Of a stretch of DNA of 64,000 nt, positions 27,536 to 40,503 are shown one piece after another. The position numbers and the translations under genes were made by a program. This DNA comes from Citrus sinensis (lineage: Eukaryota > Streptophyta > Magnoliopsida > Sapindales > Rutaceae): contig NC_068561.1 of assembly GCF_022201045.2 (NCBI RefSeq), positions 18,850,501 through 18,914,500 of the forward strand, read 5' to 3'. The notes beneath the pieces were generated by a model. That model saw only the letters and a list, made by a program, of their open reading frames with translations, did no database searches and had not been told where the DNA came from. Every line of letters starts with the position of its first letter. Position 1 is the stretch's first letter.

Positions 27536-28875
27536 ACATACAAATAAATAATTATTAATCATTAATCCAAAAATTAAAACACAAAAAAATTATTAAAAAA
27601 ATATACTTAATAGTTAGTATTACAAATTGATTCAAATACTTGTTAATTTAATTTTATGAAACTTTTTGAAGTCGATATTTCCAATTTTCCACCATAATAT
27701 TTATATATGATCAAGAATTCAAGATGCATATTCCATAAAAGAAAACCAAGAAATTAATGTAATTATTTAATTTATAATATCTAATTATCCATTAGCCAAA
27801 ATAATATAATATTAATTACATATTCGTATCTTAAATTCTTAATTCTTATTACAAACCCCTAAATTTATGCCCATATTATATGTACTTAACCACTTAATAC
27901 TTACTTATTAGTTATCATGCAATTAATTAAATTGATTAATTGTTTGTTGAAGTTGAAACTTGAAACTACTGCAATTAAATTGGTTAATTTTTGGTTGAAG
28001 TTGAAACTATTGCACAAGTACACATATCATATGACATATATAATTATAATTTATATTGTAACATAATATTTAATTTTAATTTTTAATCTACCATTACTAT
28101 TCATACAAAAAAATCAATTATTAATAAGTAACAAAAAATTAATGCCCGATTATTTTCATTTTATTGTTAAAATTTAACAATATATAATTATATATTATTA
28201 ACATATAAAATTACAATTAACATTTCACTTTCTCATAAAACATATAATAATTATAATTAATGCATATATATTATATACCATCTCTTAAATAAATATCAAA
28301 GGCCAAATTCGGGCTTCCAATTTCCAAAACTCAAAAGCCTTTTTGAGAGAATGAGAGTCAACAGCCGTGAATGGTGGAGTGGATCAGGGGCAGCTTGCCA
28401 GGTGAATCTTCAATCGGACCGAGTGATGGTGGAGTGGAGGATTCAAGGCGTGGATCCGGTGCTTGGTTGCAGTAGATCCGTAGATCGGGTCACGATCTTC
28501 GCGAATCAGCTCCGGCTTCGGTTGGCGTCGTTCTCGGCAGACTGCAGTGAAGTAGCTGACTCATCCAACAACACGACAAGCAACTGAACAGAAATTTGGC
28601 GGACTACATCGAATAATCAAAGCAGCAAACAGATATTGTAATGTTCTTGCTCACTCCCTAACGGCCTAACCAAAAAAGCTTTGAAAAGCTCGGAATCTTT
28701 TATTTAGCTGGATGAATTCCCAACTGATGCATTGTGCTTGTTTGCTAACTCAAACGAATGAAAGGTTTACTTTCTTCTCAAAAAAATAAAATTCTACAAG
28801 CCAAGAAAAATTATTGAAAATAGAGGGAAAAACATTAAAGCAAATTGCATCTAGTGGGAGACATCTACGGTAGCT
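27536..28875. other. Intergenic downstream of UGT gene A
   Basis: Very AT-rich to about 28300, then a less AT-rich stretch with a 78-codon plus-strand frame (28351-28587) that I do not recognise and do not call a gene. The last 150 bases would hold the 3' UTR of the UGT on the minus strand. Confidence 0.4.
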
Positions 28876-30333
28876 TTATGCTATATTGTCCAGAAAATCA
28901 TCGATGAGGCGGCCCATTGAAGAGAACGAAGATCCACCGTCTGACAAAGCTTTTCTTGCTTTCTCGCTCATCTCCTTGACTCTCTTCCTCATCTCACTAT
29001 TATGTTCCATCAGACACCTGATTCCTCTCTCTATCTCCTCAGCATTCACAACGGTCGGATTCTCCATCAAAATGTCCTTCCTATAATCCATTTTGATCTC
29101 CACAGCTAATCCCAGCTCTACAACCAACTCAAAAGCATTAAATTGTTGCTCCGCGTACATCGGCCACGTGGCAATTGGAACGCCAAACCATATACTCTCC
29201 AGCGTCGAATTCCATCCACAATGCGATACGAACCCTCCGATGGCAGGATGAGCCAGTACCGCAATCTGTGGGGCCCACCCGATCACTTTCCCGATATTAG
29301 CCGTTCGATCCATGAACCCTTCTGGAAGAACCTCCGTCGGATCCTCGTAATCACTTGGCTTCTCAAACGTATCCTTCGAAGGGGGCCGACGCAAGGACCA
29401 TAGGAATCGGTGTCCGCTCTGCTCGAGCGCACATGCGATCTCCTTCACTTGGTCCTCACCAAAGCTTCCCCAGCTCCCAAAGCACAAGAACACCACCGAA
29501 GACTCAGGCTGATCATCAAGCCATGCCATGATATCCGCTTTCTTGTCGGCTCCACCTTCCCCCAAATCGTAGTTCTCACCTTTGATATTCAAAATTGGCC
29601 CCATGGGGTAAAGTGGCGGGGTCTTACTCTTACCATCAGAAAAAGACCTCACCGCATGTGATTCTAACTCTTCGAACGTATTTACCATAATACCCTTAGT
29701 CCCTCTAAACGTTCTTGCTTGCTGGTTAAGAACTTCGGCCCACTCTTTATTAAATACAACGGAAGGCCAAACCTTAGCGGGAACTGAGTTGACTAGACCC
29801 GGCACTTCCAACACAGCATCCGAGTCTTTCAACTCAGTAATTGTCGTATTTTCCTCATCGTGAAGAGCTTGAACACGAAGCATGAAACCCAGAAAAGCTG
29901 CACCCGACGTGAAGAAAAGATAACTAGGAACTTTAAATTCATCTGCGACTTCAATCATGCACGTGCAGAACATGTCGAGAACAAACCCAGCGAGTCGAGG
30001 CGAGTCAGGTGACTCGTCAGTTAGATTAGCGACAACTTCTTTGACGTGGGGTTTTTTGCTTTCGACGAAATGACCGAAGAATCTTTTTGGGGGAGTGGAT
30101 TCCTTGTCGGGTTGATCGTCGGGAAGGTTAATGAATTTGATACGGGATGATAAGTTAGAGGCAGCGAGTGACTGGGTGTAGGCGGCGACTGTGTTGTCAT
30201 GTGGAAGCTTCATTATAAGGACGGTGACGGAGAGACGGTCGTCGCGGTCAACGAGAAGCCTTGCAACCTCCACCGTTGATACGAGGTGGCCGGCACCTGG
30301 CGATGGGATGAACACTAGCTGAGCTTTCTTCAT
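28876..30333 (-). CDS. UDP-glycosyltransferase, UGT71 family (gene A)
   Basis: Transfers a sugar, usually glucose from UDP-glucose, to small acceptors such as flavonoids, other phenolics or abscisic acid in the cytosol; the acceptor cannot be read from sequence. It is intronless and 485 residues, normal for the family. The start is the ATG at 30333, giving [20 protein letters not shown], which fits UGT71 proteins; the frame extends upstream only from a GTG. The catalytic His is residue 16 and its Asp partner is probably in GFVLDMFC. The PSPG sugar-donor box runs about 353-396: [20 protein letters not shown], then GWNSTLES, ending in the Gln typical for glucose donors. It ends at the first of four UGT loci in a 9-kb stretch on this strand. 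Confidence 0.94.
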   Translation of the reverse strand: MKKAQLVFIPSPGAGHLVSTVEVARLLVDRDDRLSVTVLIMKLPHDNTVAAYTQSLAASNLSSRIKFINLPDDQPDKESTPPKRFFGHFVESKKPHVKEVVANLTDESPDSPRLAGFVLDMFCTCMIEVADEFKVPSYLFFTSGAAFLGFMLRVQALHDEENTTITELKDSDAVLEVPGLVNSVPAKVWPSVVFNKEWAEVLNQQARTFRGTKGIMVNTFEELESHAVRSFSDGKSKTPPLYPMGPILNIKGENYDLGEGGADKKADIMAWLDDQPESSVVFLCFGSWGSFGEDQVKEIACALEQSGHRFLWSLRRPPSKDTFEKPSDYEDPTEVLPEGFMDRTANIGKVIGWAPQIAVLAHPAIGGFVSHCGWNSTLESIWFGVPIATWPMYAEQQFNAFELVVELGLAVEIKMDYRKDILMENPTVVNAEEIERGIRCLMEHNSEMRKRVKEMSEKARKALSDGGSSFSSMGRLIDDFLDNIA

Positions 30334-32879
30334 TTTGTTATGCTGTTTGGTGTATTGTGTGTGTATTATGTGCATTCTTTTTATTATTATAAGTGCATTC
30401 CTTTTGTAAGTGAAGACACAAGAAGTCAAGAACTGAAGTGATGTCACTGCTTTGCTGGGAATGTCTTGTGGTGGTGAATTTTTTGTTTATTGTGACCATA
30501 TTCGGAAATTTTTCTGTGGATCTAAACAGATTGAGGCTAAAATAGATCTAGATTTGTAGGTTTTCATGTTTCTAGATTTTAACAGAAAAAGGATGATTTT
30601 ATTTATTTATTTATTTATTATGCATGCTATAAATTTTTCATACTAAACACTTACGAAATTGATTTGCTGAAAAAAAAAGAAAGAAAGAAATTGATGAAAC
30701 TACTGGCACAAATAAGCTTGTACAGAGAAAAATTCCACAGCAAACAATATGTGATGGAAAAATTGTGTATAGAATGATAAATTTGATAAATTAATGCAAA
30801 GAAAATTTTGTGAGATTCATTGATTTGTGTTGAGAAAAATAAAAATAACAAGTAATACATGCATGTCACAGAATCGTTCTTAATTTAAAAAAAAAATGCT
30901 GACATGTGAACTTGATTTCTAACGTTGATTAATTTTATTATTGTCATTAAAAGAAGTTTTGATAATCTCATCTGAGCATCACTAAAAAATTATTTTAATT
31001 TAATTCTTTAAAAAAAATTTCTTATTTATATAAAACAATAAAATAGTGAAAAAATTAGTCATCTCTCATAAAAAGTTCTTCAAATAAAAATAAATTCATA
31101 TTATTTTAATTAAATTCTTTTTCTCTCCACTAAAATAATAACAATTATAAGACATCTCTCTCTTCAAAAATAAAAAAATTAAAAAAAAATATATAATACT
31201 TAATCGAATGTTTTAAAAAATTCATTAAATGAGATTTTTTAAATAAAATTATTCTTTATTTTTTGAATTAAAAAAATTGACCAAACTATTAAGAAGTCGG
31301 TGCATGGCATAACTAATTGATGATGACGAGTCAAGAAGGAGACGTTGCTATCTAGAAAAATTATTTGAAATTTAAATACTCAATTATTGGACCTCCTAGT
31401 TAATTGATTGCTTTCGGCTTCGTTTTACTGGCGACAACTTGGTGGGTCTCGCCAGCTAAATCTAATATTAAATTAATGCAACTTGTTATTGACTCGCACA
31501 CGGAAGACTTCGATCGATCTTTCTAGAACTCTTTCACCCAGAGGCTTTCAAATAATCGAGGAGACCTAACAATAATACTGCACAATATTTAGAGTTACTC
31601 TATACAATATTATATATAATAATATTATATATTTTTATTTTTATTTTTATTTATATTAAACAATTTTATTTTCATTAAATAATTAAATAATTTTATTTTT
31701 TAACTTTTATAAATAAAAAATAAATTTACTCATTAGCTGCTTTTGTTGGCCACCATAAACTGCCAACGACGTTCATATTCCGATAACTATTGATGTTAAT
31801 TAGTTTTCCTACCATTAGTACCCCCTCATTCTTGGATTTAAGCAGCGACACATGTATTACTAGCTCAAAATTTTAATTGCAGATCTATTATAGTGAATTA
31901 AAGCTTTATTGCCATTAATATTACATGCATTCTCTCTGTTAATGGAGCTCTAAAGTTTTAAAAATAAAAAGAAAACTTACATCTGTTTATTTTGAAACTA
32001 AAGGAAGTATGCTTTGCACTTGTCTCTAGCAAGGATCCTGTGCATCAGAAAACTTTTGATAATTTCTTATCTGGTTTGGTATCCTGTTTTGGACTAAAGA
32101 AAAATCAATGTCTGTAGATACTAAAAAAACACCTTCGATTGTCAGCTACAATAATCGACGGTAGTTAATATTATTGCCTTTCAACTTTATGTTTTATAAA
32201 TTAATTACAAGTAAACTAAATAAGTTTCAATTGATTAAATTTCTTTGGTTTTAATTGGTTTTAAAAGTTAATGCAATACAATATTAAAGTCCGAAAAAAC
32301 TATTAACAATATGGTTTAATAGTATAATAACCTTATGGCTTAGTAGTTTTTTTTAATATTATAACTATTACACCATATATATATATATATGGCTTAATGT
32401 TTAATAACTTATTCAAATTTTAACAAAGTACAATATCCTAAAACAAATCAATACCATATATAATAATTTATATATTTTTACGCTATTAAATGTATTTTTT
32501 TTCGAGACAAATACATTTATGCTGTAAAAACATTTACTCTCGTAGCACGTTTTATTCTTATGTCCTAAAAGGTCATTGGATTTGTTCTAACTTAACTAAG
32601 GTTTTCAGTTCGAGACTTGAGAATGTAATTACGTTAAATACTTAGTGGGAGAGATTTGTTAGCCCAATGATCTTACCCGACTCAAATCTGAATTAATCAG
32701 ATACAATATGATCTTCGGATACCGAATGATTTAATTAAAAAAAAAAATCACAGCATGTATCAAAAGCCCGCTGCGGGACCTCACCGGTGATGAATGACTC
32801 CATAACGGCATAGTTATTAGACATCCCATCATTAATAATAAATAACAGCATAATTAGTAAAGCCTCTGCCCCGCAATAA
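30334..32879. other. Intergenic between UGT gene A and the UGT pseudogene
   Basis: The promoter of gene A lies in the first few hundred bases. The remainder is AT-rich DNA with microsatellites, including an AT run near 32372-32392. No gene supported. Confidence 0.5.
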
Positions 32880-34413
32880 ATCAATTTTGTTGTAGTGTCA
32901 ATGAAGCGGCCCTGCCCACCATCCATCAATGCTCGTCTGGCTTTCTCACTCGGTTCCCTGACTCTCCCCCTAATCTCACCATCCGTTTTCATCCAACATT
33001 TGATTCCTCTCTTCACCTCCTCAGCAGAAACAACCATTGAAGCTTCATTCACACAATCATTCTTATAATCCTTTTTTATCTTTGCCGCTAGTGCCGTGTC
33101 TCAACTCCCATCGCCTTCTGAGGTGCATCAACTGCTGCTCCGCGTTTATCGGCAACGTAGAAATTGGAACACCAATTCGAATACGCCCCCCCACTACGGC
33201 ACAAACCCTCCAAGCGTAGGATGGCCCCAGTCCAGCAGTCTGTGGGGCCCACCCATTTCCTTTCCGATCTTAACTGTTCGCCAAACCACTCGATGATCGG
33301 TACGTCCGTTGGATCTGCATAATCAGTTCACTCGGCATTTCGTACTCATTCTTGGACGTCGGGGGCTACTGACATGAAGACCATAAAAACCAACGTCCGC
33401 TTTGCTCCTGCGCATGCGCAATCTCGAATCACCATCAAGCTACGTGATAATATCAGCTTTCTTCTTTATCCCTCCGGGCAGATAGAGGCATGACTCTACC
33501 CTCGAATATTGGAAATGGTCCCCACAGCATAAACAACGGGATCTGAGATCACAAGAGTCGGAACTTAGTTGTGAGTTTATTTTGGTCGTGAATGGCTGGG
33601 GCATTAAGAATGTACGGAATCCAATGCAGCTGCGCTCGACGTAAAGAAATCACAACTAGGAACCGTAAATTCATCTGCAAGACTGCAGCGACAATCATGC
33701 GGGTGCAGAACACGTCGAGAACAAAGTTGGCTAGTGGAGGCGAGTTAGGGTGACTCAGTGAGCTTAGAGACAGCTTCTTTGACGTGGGATATGTTGAGGA
33801 TATAAGTTCAGAGAGTTAGTTATGTTAGTTGATTAACTAACACTGGGATGACTGGCTGCTGAGTCAGCAAGGTTGTTATATGGTGTACAATGCACCGTTG
33901 GCAGCGTTCACATTCTGTTATTTTGTTAATTAGTTAGTTAGCATTTTGCTCAATCTTAGCTCATGCATTAGATGTGTGTAGAAAGTTCTGGACGTTTGTA
34001 TATAAGCAAACCTAGCTTGTAATCACATTTGCTTCCGAAGAAATAATATCTTGCCTCAAATCTCAATTTTCTTTTCACTTTTCTTAGTGACCAAACAAAA
34101 CAAATCTGCAATTCAAATTTTGATTGGATATTTTGGTTTCAGTGGAAATAAAGAAGACTTTTTTTTTCTGGGGGAGGGGATTGTTTATCGTCGAGAACAT
34201 GCAAGTTAATAAATTTGATACGAGATGACAAGTCGAAGCACGTACCGAGTGATTAGGTGGCGACTTTGATTTCAAATGGAAGTTTGGTTATTAGGACGGT
34301 GATGGAGAGACGGTCATCGCGGCCAATAAGGATCATTGCAATCTCTACCGTCGATACGAGGTGGCCGGCGCCTGGCTGGCGATGGGATGAACACTAGCTC
34401 AGCCTTTGTTCAT
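32880..34413 (-). pseudogene. UGT71-family pseudogene with an insertion
   Basis: Reads from an ATG at 34413 as a UGT71 gene. The [18 protein letters not shown] region (about 34350) is followed by [10 protein letters not shown]. Later come remnants of the donor-box region around 33100-33290 (CAACTGCTGCTCCGCG, GGGGCCCACCC) and the C-terminal SAEEVKRGIKCWM and KARRALMDGG (32900-33020). A base insertion after the fourth codon, many frameshifts and missing blocks make it non-functional. A 334-base LTR-like segment is inserted at 33792-34125. It lies between two intact UGT71 genes on the same strand, so it is a failed member of the tandem cluster. Confidence 0.9.
33787..34130. mobile_element. LTR-like insertion in the UGT pseudogene (possible solo LTR)
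   Basis: The UGT reading is interrupted after GACGTGGGATA and resumes at GGATATTTTGGTTTC. The 334 bases between (33792-34125) start TGTTGAGG, are flanked by 5-base GGATA repeats (33787-33791 and 34126-34130), and contain GTATATAAG near 33997 followed by a leader-like run. Five-base duplication, 5' TG and a TATA-like core suggest a Copia-type solo LTR. The 3' end reads GATT, not the expected CA, so the boundary or type is uncertain. Confidence 0.55.
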
Positions 34414-35439
34414 TTTGTGTTTGTTTTTCGGTTTTTCATAGCAATGAGTTGAAACTATTGATGGAGTGTACTACTTATTACGTGCGTGCTTGAGAATTGT
34501 TTTAACTTTTATATATAAGTGGAGACATGAGCGTGCTGAAAAGATGTCATTGCTCACCATCTTTTAATGAACACTGAACAACACAATTAGCCTCGCGTTA
34601 TGTAGATGTGAAAAAGCTCATCATCTAATCCAAATAACAATAACAACAATTTAAGCAGCGATCTCTAATAATTCGAGGGTGCAAAAAGTCAGTCTCCAGC
34701 CAGAAGTGCCTAGAGTATCCAATATATGAATAGCCATAATACTTGCCATAAATTCGAGTTATGGGTTACATTTCTTTCTAGTCTCTTCAACTAGAAATGT
34801 ACTTGGAAAACATAAAAATTGGGAACTAATGGCCAATTTCACGTATTTTTTTACAAGTTTTCTCTTACACAGTACAAGTGTATATACCTTTGTTATGTTT
34901 CACCGGGGGAAAAAGAAAAAAGAAAAAAGAACAGGTTTGTGATAAAAAAAATTGAAAACAATGAAAAACTTGTAAGACTAGGACGAAAAATTTATCAAGT
35001 TGTAGCATTGGAGTCAATGCAGGATAGATGCAGGCTGCAATCAAACTCAAGATCAGTAAAAGAAATAATTTATGACAACATCGATTCTCTTATGCGAATT
35101 TGCCAAAAGAAAGGGAGGAGATGTAATTAATTTGAGTAACAAAAGAAAGTACCTAGCTAGTTTATCTAAGCAGAGGCTTCAAGGGCGATTTGTTTGACAA
35201 ACTCGAATTGCGTGTGATTGCAGTGCACATGAATTTAAATTATTTTTGAAAAAGAAATTATGCGTCAATTTTTATTTAATTTGATAGACAAGTTTATATT
35301 CTATAGATTCTGAGTTTGGTGAAACTCTTCTTGTTCCATGTTTTATTATTGCTATTAATTTTTTTGTTTACACCTCCTTTTTTTATTTGTAACACACATA
35401 AATTCGGTAATGTAATAAGAAACAGTTGCGTAATCATAC
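34414..35439. other. Intergenic in the UGT cluster
   Basis: No gene supported. A plus-strand frame of 103 codons at 34819-35130 starts at a non-consensus position and has no recognisable motif. Confidence 0.45.
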
Positions 35440-35640
35440 TATATACTTTGCTTCAGTGCACATGCATGCAATCCCTCTCACCCGATCTTCACCAAAACTT
35501 CACATATGCTCCCGAATCACAGGAACACCACCGATGATTCCGGCGGATCATCAGGCCGCATCTAAACAAAACATCAACTTATGCCGCCAGCCAACAAATA
35601 ATAGTTCTCGCATATAACTTTCAATTAGACGGGCCAGGTG
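35440..35640 (-). pseudogene. Short UGT71 relic
   Basis: The blocks CATGCATGCAATCCCTCTCA, CACCAAAACTT, CTCCCGAATCACAGGAACAC and CACCGATGATTCCGGCGGAT follow the order of the minus-strand region coding for the segment just before the donor box in the two intact UGTs ([11 protein letters not shown] and [13 protein letters not shown]). Only about 150-200 bases are left. No start, stop or donor box. Confidence 0.72.
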
Positions 35641-36446
35641 GGATTTGGGGCGGAGGATGCTTAAGATAGAGCAGCCACCGCGCCTGCAGGTTTTAAAAAG
35701 ATTTTAAAATTTTGAAAGGAAATAGTAAAAATTAGGTATAAAAATATTGATTTAGCTCCTGTTTAATTAATTTGTAAATTTTATATGTAGGATGAAAAAA
35801 TAAATTTATATTTTGTTAAATAAAGTCAAAGTAACTTAATTGTGTGATCTTTATTTTGTTAGTTACTTTTTCATTCCGACAAAGTAACATATAACTTTTT
35901 AAAAATTGTTTGAATCCAGCTCTTTAATTTTTATTTAGTTAATTTTTTTATTTAAAATAGTAGCCTCAATGATCAATCAAAATCCTTAAATCAAAATTGC
36001 TTTCAGTACAGTTAAAATTCCCCAATTCTTAATGATTTGTCCACGGATATAGATGAAAAAAATCATCTAGAATCAATTCTATATCAATACCTGAAGTTTG
36101 AACTTGGTTCATTTAGAGATTTACTCCAAACGTCATCCCTATTTTTGGCGTATTTGTTTTTTTTTTTTTTTTGTCAGAATAGGTTTGATAAGAAAAAAAC
36201 TGATTAATACGTTTGACATGATTAATTTTATATTTGTTATTTTTAGAAAATATGTTTTTAGATAAGATTTTTTAATGCAAAATGGTCCACGAGAATAAAG
36301 ATGAGAAAATATGAAATTAAACTACAAGAAGACTTCTTAAAAAGATAATAAAAAATAAAACATAACAAGACGACAAATGCACCTCAGTCCGGGCACATGA
36401 GCTGCTTTGAAATTATTGAGCTAAAAGCACTGACGCTGCTTTAGGT
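35641..36446. other. Intergenic downstream of UGT gene B
   Basis: AT-rich, no gene seen; a T-run lies near 36157-36172. Confidence 0.5.
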
Positions 36447-37886
36447 TCACATGTTGTCTAATGCATCATCAATAAAGCGGCCCAGTGATGAGAATGAAGA
36501 TCCACCGTCCATCACCGCTCTTCCAGCTTTCTCACTCATTTCCTTCACTCTTTTCCGAATCTCGCTCTCAGGATTCATCAAGCACTTGATTCCTCTCTCA
36601 ATCTCCTCAGCAGTAACCATCGTTGGAATTTTATTGAAAATATCCTTCCTATAATCCATTTTAATCTCCACCGCCAGTCCCAACTCTATCACCAACTGAA
36701 ACGCATTAGCCTGTTGCTCGGCGTACATCGGCCACGTGGCGATCGGAACGCCAAACCGAATACTCTCTAGCGTTGAATTCCACCCGCAGTGCGATACGAA
36801 CCCTCCAACCGCGGGATGGCTCAGCACAGCAACCTGCGGGGCCCACCCAATCACCTTCCCTATCTCAGCCGTTCGATCCAAAAACCCTCCCGGCAGTACG
36901 CCCTTGAGATCTGCGTAATCACTCGGCAGTTCGGTCTTATCCTCGGTTGGGGCCTGACGTAGGGACCACAAGAACCGGTGTCCGCATTGTTCTAGCGCAT
37001 GCGCGATCTCTCTTGCTTGATCCACATCGAAGCATCCCCTGCTCCCGAAGCACAGGAACACGACTGATGATACCGGTTGATCATCCAGCCACGTCATAAC
37101 TTCAGCTTTCTTCTCAATTCCTCCGGGTCCCAAAGCATAATTGTCCCCTGTGATATTCACAACGGGCCCCACGGCATAAACCGGCGGAATCTTAATCTTA
37201 CCATCGTAGAGAGACTTGACTGCGTAGGGTTCTAGCTCTTCAAATGTGTTTACCATTATGCCCTTAACAAGTCTGTACCTTCTTGCTTGCCCAAATAAAA
37301 ATTCGCCCCACTCTTTATCAAAAAAAGAACTAGGCAAAAGCCTAGCAGGAATTGAGTTCACAAGCGTCGGAACTTGCAAATCAGCACCCGAGTCTATCAA
37401 CTCAGTGGTGAGCTTGTTTTGGTCGTAAAGAGCTTGGCCGTTAAGAAAGGAACCCAATGAAGCTGCACTCGACGTGAAGAAGACATAACTAGGAACCCTA
37501 AGTTCATCTGCAACGTCAACCATGCACATGCAGAACATGTCGAGAACAAATCCGGCAAGTGTTGGCGAGTCAGGTGACCCAGTGAGCTTAGCGACAGCTT
37601 CTTTGACGTGGGTTTTTTTGGTTTCGAGGGAAGAATAGGGGACTTTTCCTGGGGTAGGGGATTGGTTGTCATCTGGAAGGAAAATGAATTTGATACGAGA
37701 TGGTAAATTACAGGCGGCGAGTGATTCTGTGTAGGCGGCGACTTTGTTGTCAAATGGAAGCTTGATTATCAGGACTGTGATGCAGATACGTTCGTGGCGA
37801 TCAACGAGGATCTTTGCAATCTCCACCGTCGATACAAGGTGGCCGGCGCCTGGCGATGGAATGAACACAAGCTCAGCTTTCTTCAT
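36447..37886 (-). CDS. UDP-glycosyltransferase, UGT71 family (gene B)
   Basis: Close paralogue of gene A; 479 residues, intronless. The ATG at 37886 gives [20 protein letters not shown]; frames further upstream begin only at TTG. His16 is the catalytic base. The PSPG box is at about 348-391: WAPQVAVLSHPAVGGFVSHC, then [20 protein letters not shown]. The C-terminal KARRALMDGG-like motif reads [20 protein letters not shown]. Compared with gene A the central acceptor-facing part (residues about 80-200) is more diverged than the C-terminal half, as expected if substrates differ. The substrate is not predictable. Confidence 0.94.
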   Translation of the reverse strand: MKKAELVFIPSPGAGHLVSTVEIAKILVDRHERICITVLIIKLPFDNKVAAYTESLAACNLPSRIKFIFLPDDNQSPTPGKVPYSSLETKKTHVKEAVAKLTGSPDSPTLAGFVLDMFCMCMVDVADELRVPSYVFFTSSAASLGSFLNGQALYDQNKLTTELIDSGADLQVPTLVNSIPARLLPSSFFDKEWGEFLFGQARRYRLVKGIMVNTFEELEPYAVKSLYDGKIKIPPVYAVGPVVNITGDNYALGPGGIEKKAEVMTWLDDQPVSSVVFLCFGSRGCFDVDQAREIAHALEQCGHRFLWSLRQAPTEDKTELPSDYADLKGVLPGGFLDRTAEIGKVIGWAPQVAVLSHPAVGGFVSHCGWNSTLESIRFGVPIATWPMYAEQQANAFQLVIELGLAVEIKMDYRKDIFNKIPTMVTAEEIERGIKCLMNPESEIRKRVKEMSEKAGRAVMDGGSSFSSLGRFIDDALDNM

Positions 37887-38565
37887 CTTGTTTTGTGGAG
37901 TGGGAATCAATAATTGAGTACTGCTTTCTATGTGTGTCTAGATGGGAGATAAGAGCTGAAGTGATGTCATAATAGTACGTGAGGATCAGTTCATTAATTA
38001 ATTAATTTTTTTCCCCTTTATATCACAAACGATTACAAATACTTTAAATTAAATAAAAGTACATGCGGCACTGATGGTTGAGAATTTGTTTATTAATTTA
38101 TATCACAAACGATTACAAATAGCAAATGCCTCTTTAAATTAAATTTTGTTTATTAATTTTTTTTTCTTTGTGTCACAAACGATTACAAATAGCGAATGAC
38201 TCTTTAAATTAAACAAAAGTCGCATGCAAATAAGTAGCCAGCATATTTTTAGCCTTTTTTTTTTTAAATAACCTAAAAGAAGCGAGAAATTTTACTAAAA
38301 TAAATCTATAACACCTATTGAAAGGGATGTAGCTAGCCTTACCACTTAAAAATATCCTTCAAGCTTAAACAACAAATCAAAATCATTGAGATGATGAAGC
38401 TAAAATAGCAAAACCAAATATTAATTTAAATCCATAGCAAGAGAAACTACAAGCATCATTCAATAACAGACGAGCTATAGGTGAGCCCAATAAATTACTA
38501 ATGAATTACTGGGTAATACAAATGTGTGTTTGTGAATTTGAATTGTCTTATACTAGTGGAGACAA
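37887..38565. other. Intergenic with short tandem repeats
   Basis: Promoter of gene B, then three irregular copies of TATCACAAACGATTACAAAT at 38021, 38101 and 38171 (periods of about 80 and 70). No gene. Confidence 0.6.
38021..38211. repeat. Three-copy irregular tandem repeat
   Basis: The core ATCACAAACGATTACAAAT or GTCACAAACGATTACAAAT is followed by TCTTTAAATTAAA in each unit. It lies 130-330 bases upstream of the UGT gene B start. Confidence 0.75.
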
Positions 38566-39060
38566 AACTAAATGGGGAAATTGTCTTATATAGCCACTTT
38601 CAAAAACTCAATATCAAAATTAGTCATAGAACAAAAATTCTTACAATAATAACCACACACACCTTTTATGGACTCAATTACCCCCCAAAGCTCCTCTCTT
38701 ATTTCACCTCAACAACAACTAAACACAAACTCTAGAAAATTACTCTCATTTCACTTCTCAAACTCCTTCCAACAACTAAACACAAAACTATACCGATTTT
38801 ATATGCATCAAACAAAAATTTTTAACTAGCACTGAAGACAAAATCAATCAAGCCAAAAAAAAAAAAAAAAGCTCATTAAGGTTAGTTTTTTTAAAAAAAT
38901 TTAGATTGGAAGATTAATTAAGTTTTATCTATGGGTTTTGTAGATATTTGAAGAAACAAATATCTTTAATAAATTTTATTACAATGTGGGTAGATATTTG
39001 TTTGTGTGAATCCCAAAATTAAGAAAAGTCTGGTAAATATTGTATTTCTATGAATTGTAG

Positions 39061-39245
39061 AAGAAAATCCAATCGCGGGCAAAGGTTGCCATCGCTCGCC
39101 CTTCTCATGGGCTAAGGGCGGGCAAAGGCATGCATCGCCCGGGCGATGGCACCCTTCGCCCGCACTTCTCACGGGCGATACAAGCAGGAAGCGCAGGCGA
39201 AGGCAACCTTCACCCAGGCGATGGAACCCTTCGCCCGTACTTCTC
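39061..39245. repeat. GC-rich GGGCGATGG/CCTTCGCCC motif repeats in the MULE
   Basis: Five or so copies of a 20-base-scale motif (GGGCGATGGCACCCTTCGCC and variants, with CTTCTCACGGGC spacers). Shorter related palindromes lie at 40560-40612 (GCCATCGCCCGTAGCATGTG then CGGGCGATGGCTCC). GC content is far above the neighbourhood. Confidence 0.75.
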
Positions 39246-39357
39246 ACTTGTTTAAATTTTTTTAATGTTAATTGTTTGTTGTCAATGATATTTTTATAGA
39301 AATAAATTTATTGTTTTAGTAATGTAATTATATTTATTTTAATTTGCTTCAGGTTTA

Positions 39358-40503
39358 ATGGAACCAACAATTGTGCTTAAGATGTGTTATGATGGATTAT
39401 GGGAAACGTTTGTTGATGGTCGTATGAAATACAAGAATGGAAAAGTTAAAGCATTTTTACTTCGAAATGATGCAACTTTCGAACAATTTATTGCTAGGAT
39501 ATATCAAGTGTTGAAGTTAAGTTCAAATGAATATTCTATGACAGTGAAAACAGTTGGGGCACAAACTGTCCCATGTAACCCACTGCTTCTTTACCAATGG
39601 ATATACTAGATGATGAAATGGTAAACGTTATTATACGTATGAATTTTGATCCAATAAACTATGGTAGGATTCCTATTTTTGTAACTACATTGCCTAAAGT
39701 TACAATTAAAGCTCCTTTAATGCCATCTCAACAAAAATAAGCTCCTTTGATGCCATCAACCCAATCTTCAGCCTTTGAATGCACATTTGACTATAGATCC
39801 ACGCCAAATTATGGTAATGACTTCTTCCATGATACTGGAGAACAAAGGTTTCCAACTACGGAAAACTACTCTCTATTCCGTGACTGCGATGACGTAGATT
39901 GCGATCGTCCATTGGATGATATGGAAGCAATGCCTCAATTTCAAGAAGATAATAATTCACATAGCCGAAGTCGGCCTCCAGTATCAACTATAATTGACTC
40001 GCTACAATTGAAGGTTCCAGTTATGCCACAGATTAAGTAGTTTCAGATTCACTTACAGTTGGAAGTTCCAGTTCAAGTGGTATTTATGTTGGGCAGCTAT
40101 TCAACACGAAAGAATGGTTATACACGGAGCTTGGCATTGTTGCCATTAGAGATAAGTTTGAGTTCAAGGTGGATAGGTCCACAAACATATGTTGGGAGGC
40201 TTGTTGTGCTGTGAAGACATGTAAATGACGACTTCGAGCAATGAGGGCGAATAACAAGGAGAATGTGCAATGGCTAGTGAAGAGATATGACATGGTGCAT
40301 GCTTGTCAAAATGATATTTTTCATAATGGTCATCGTTAAGTAAACAGTCGGGTTGTCGATGAAATTATCAAGCAAAAGTTTGTTGATGCCAAGCGAATAT
40401 ATACTCCAAAGGATATCATTTCAGATATGAAGAATGATTATGAAATTAATTTATCATACCAGCAAGCATATCGGAGTAAGAAAAAAGCTTTGAAGTCGAT
40501 ATG
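39358..40503 (+). pseudogene. MuDR transposase N-terminal region, broken
   Basis: The frame at 39358-39609 reads MEPTIVLKMCYDGLWETFVD and onward, with a PB1-like MuDR N-terminal fold (FVDGRMKYKNGKVKAFLLRN). A second stretch to 40040 is acidic linker (DCDDVDCDRPLDDM). From about 40087 the frames read VGQLFNTKEWLYTELGIVAI and then FKVDRSTNICWEACCAVKTC, the MuDR DNA-binding zone. The conserved KDIISDMKNDYEINLSYQQA ends at about 40500 with a stop. The DDE catalytic part and SWIM zinc finger are absent. Internal stops make it inactive. Confidence 0.82.

Noticed and set aside
28351..28587. 78-codon plus-strand frame near UGT gene A
   Set aside because: No recognisable motif, no obvious promoter and no support beyond being open.
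34819..35130. 103-codon plus-strand frame in the UGT cluster
   Set aside because: Lys-rich low-complexity product, without homology I recognise; the start context is poor.
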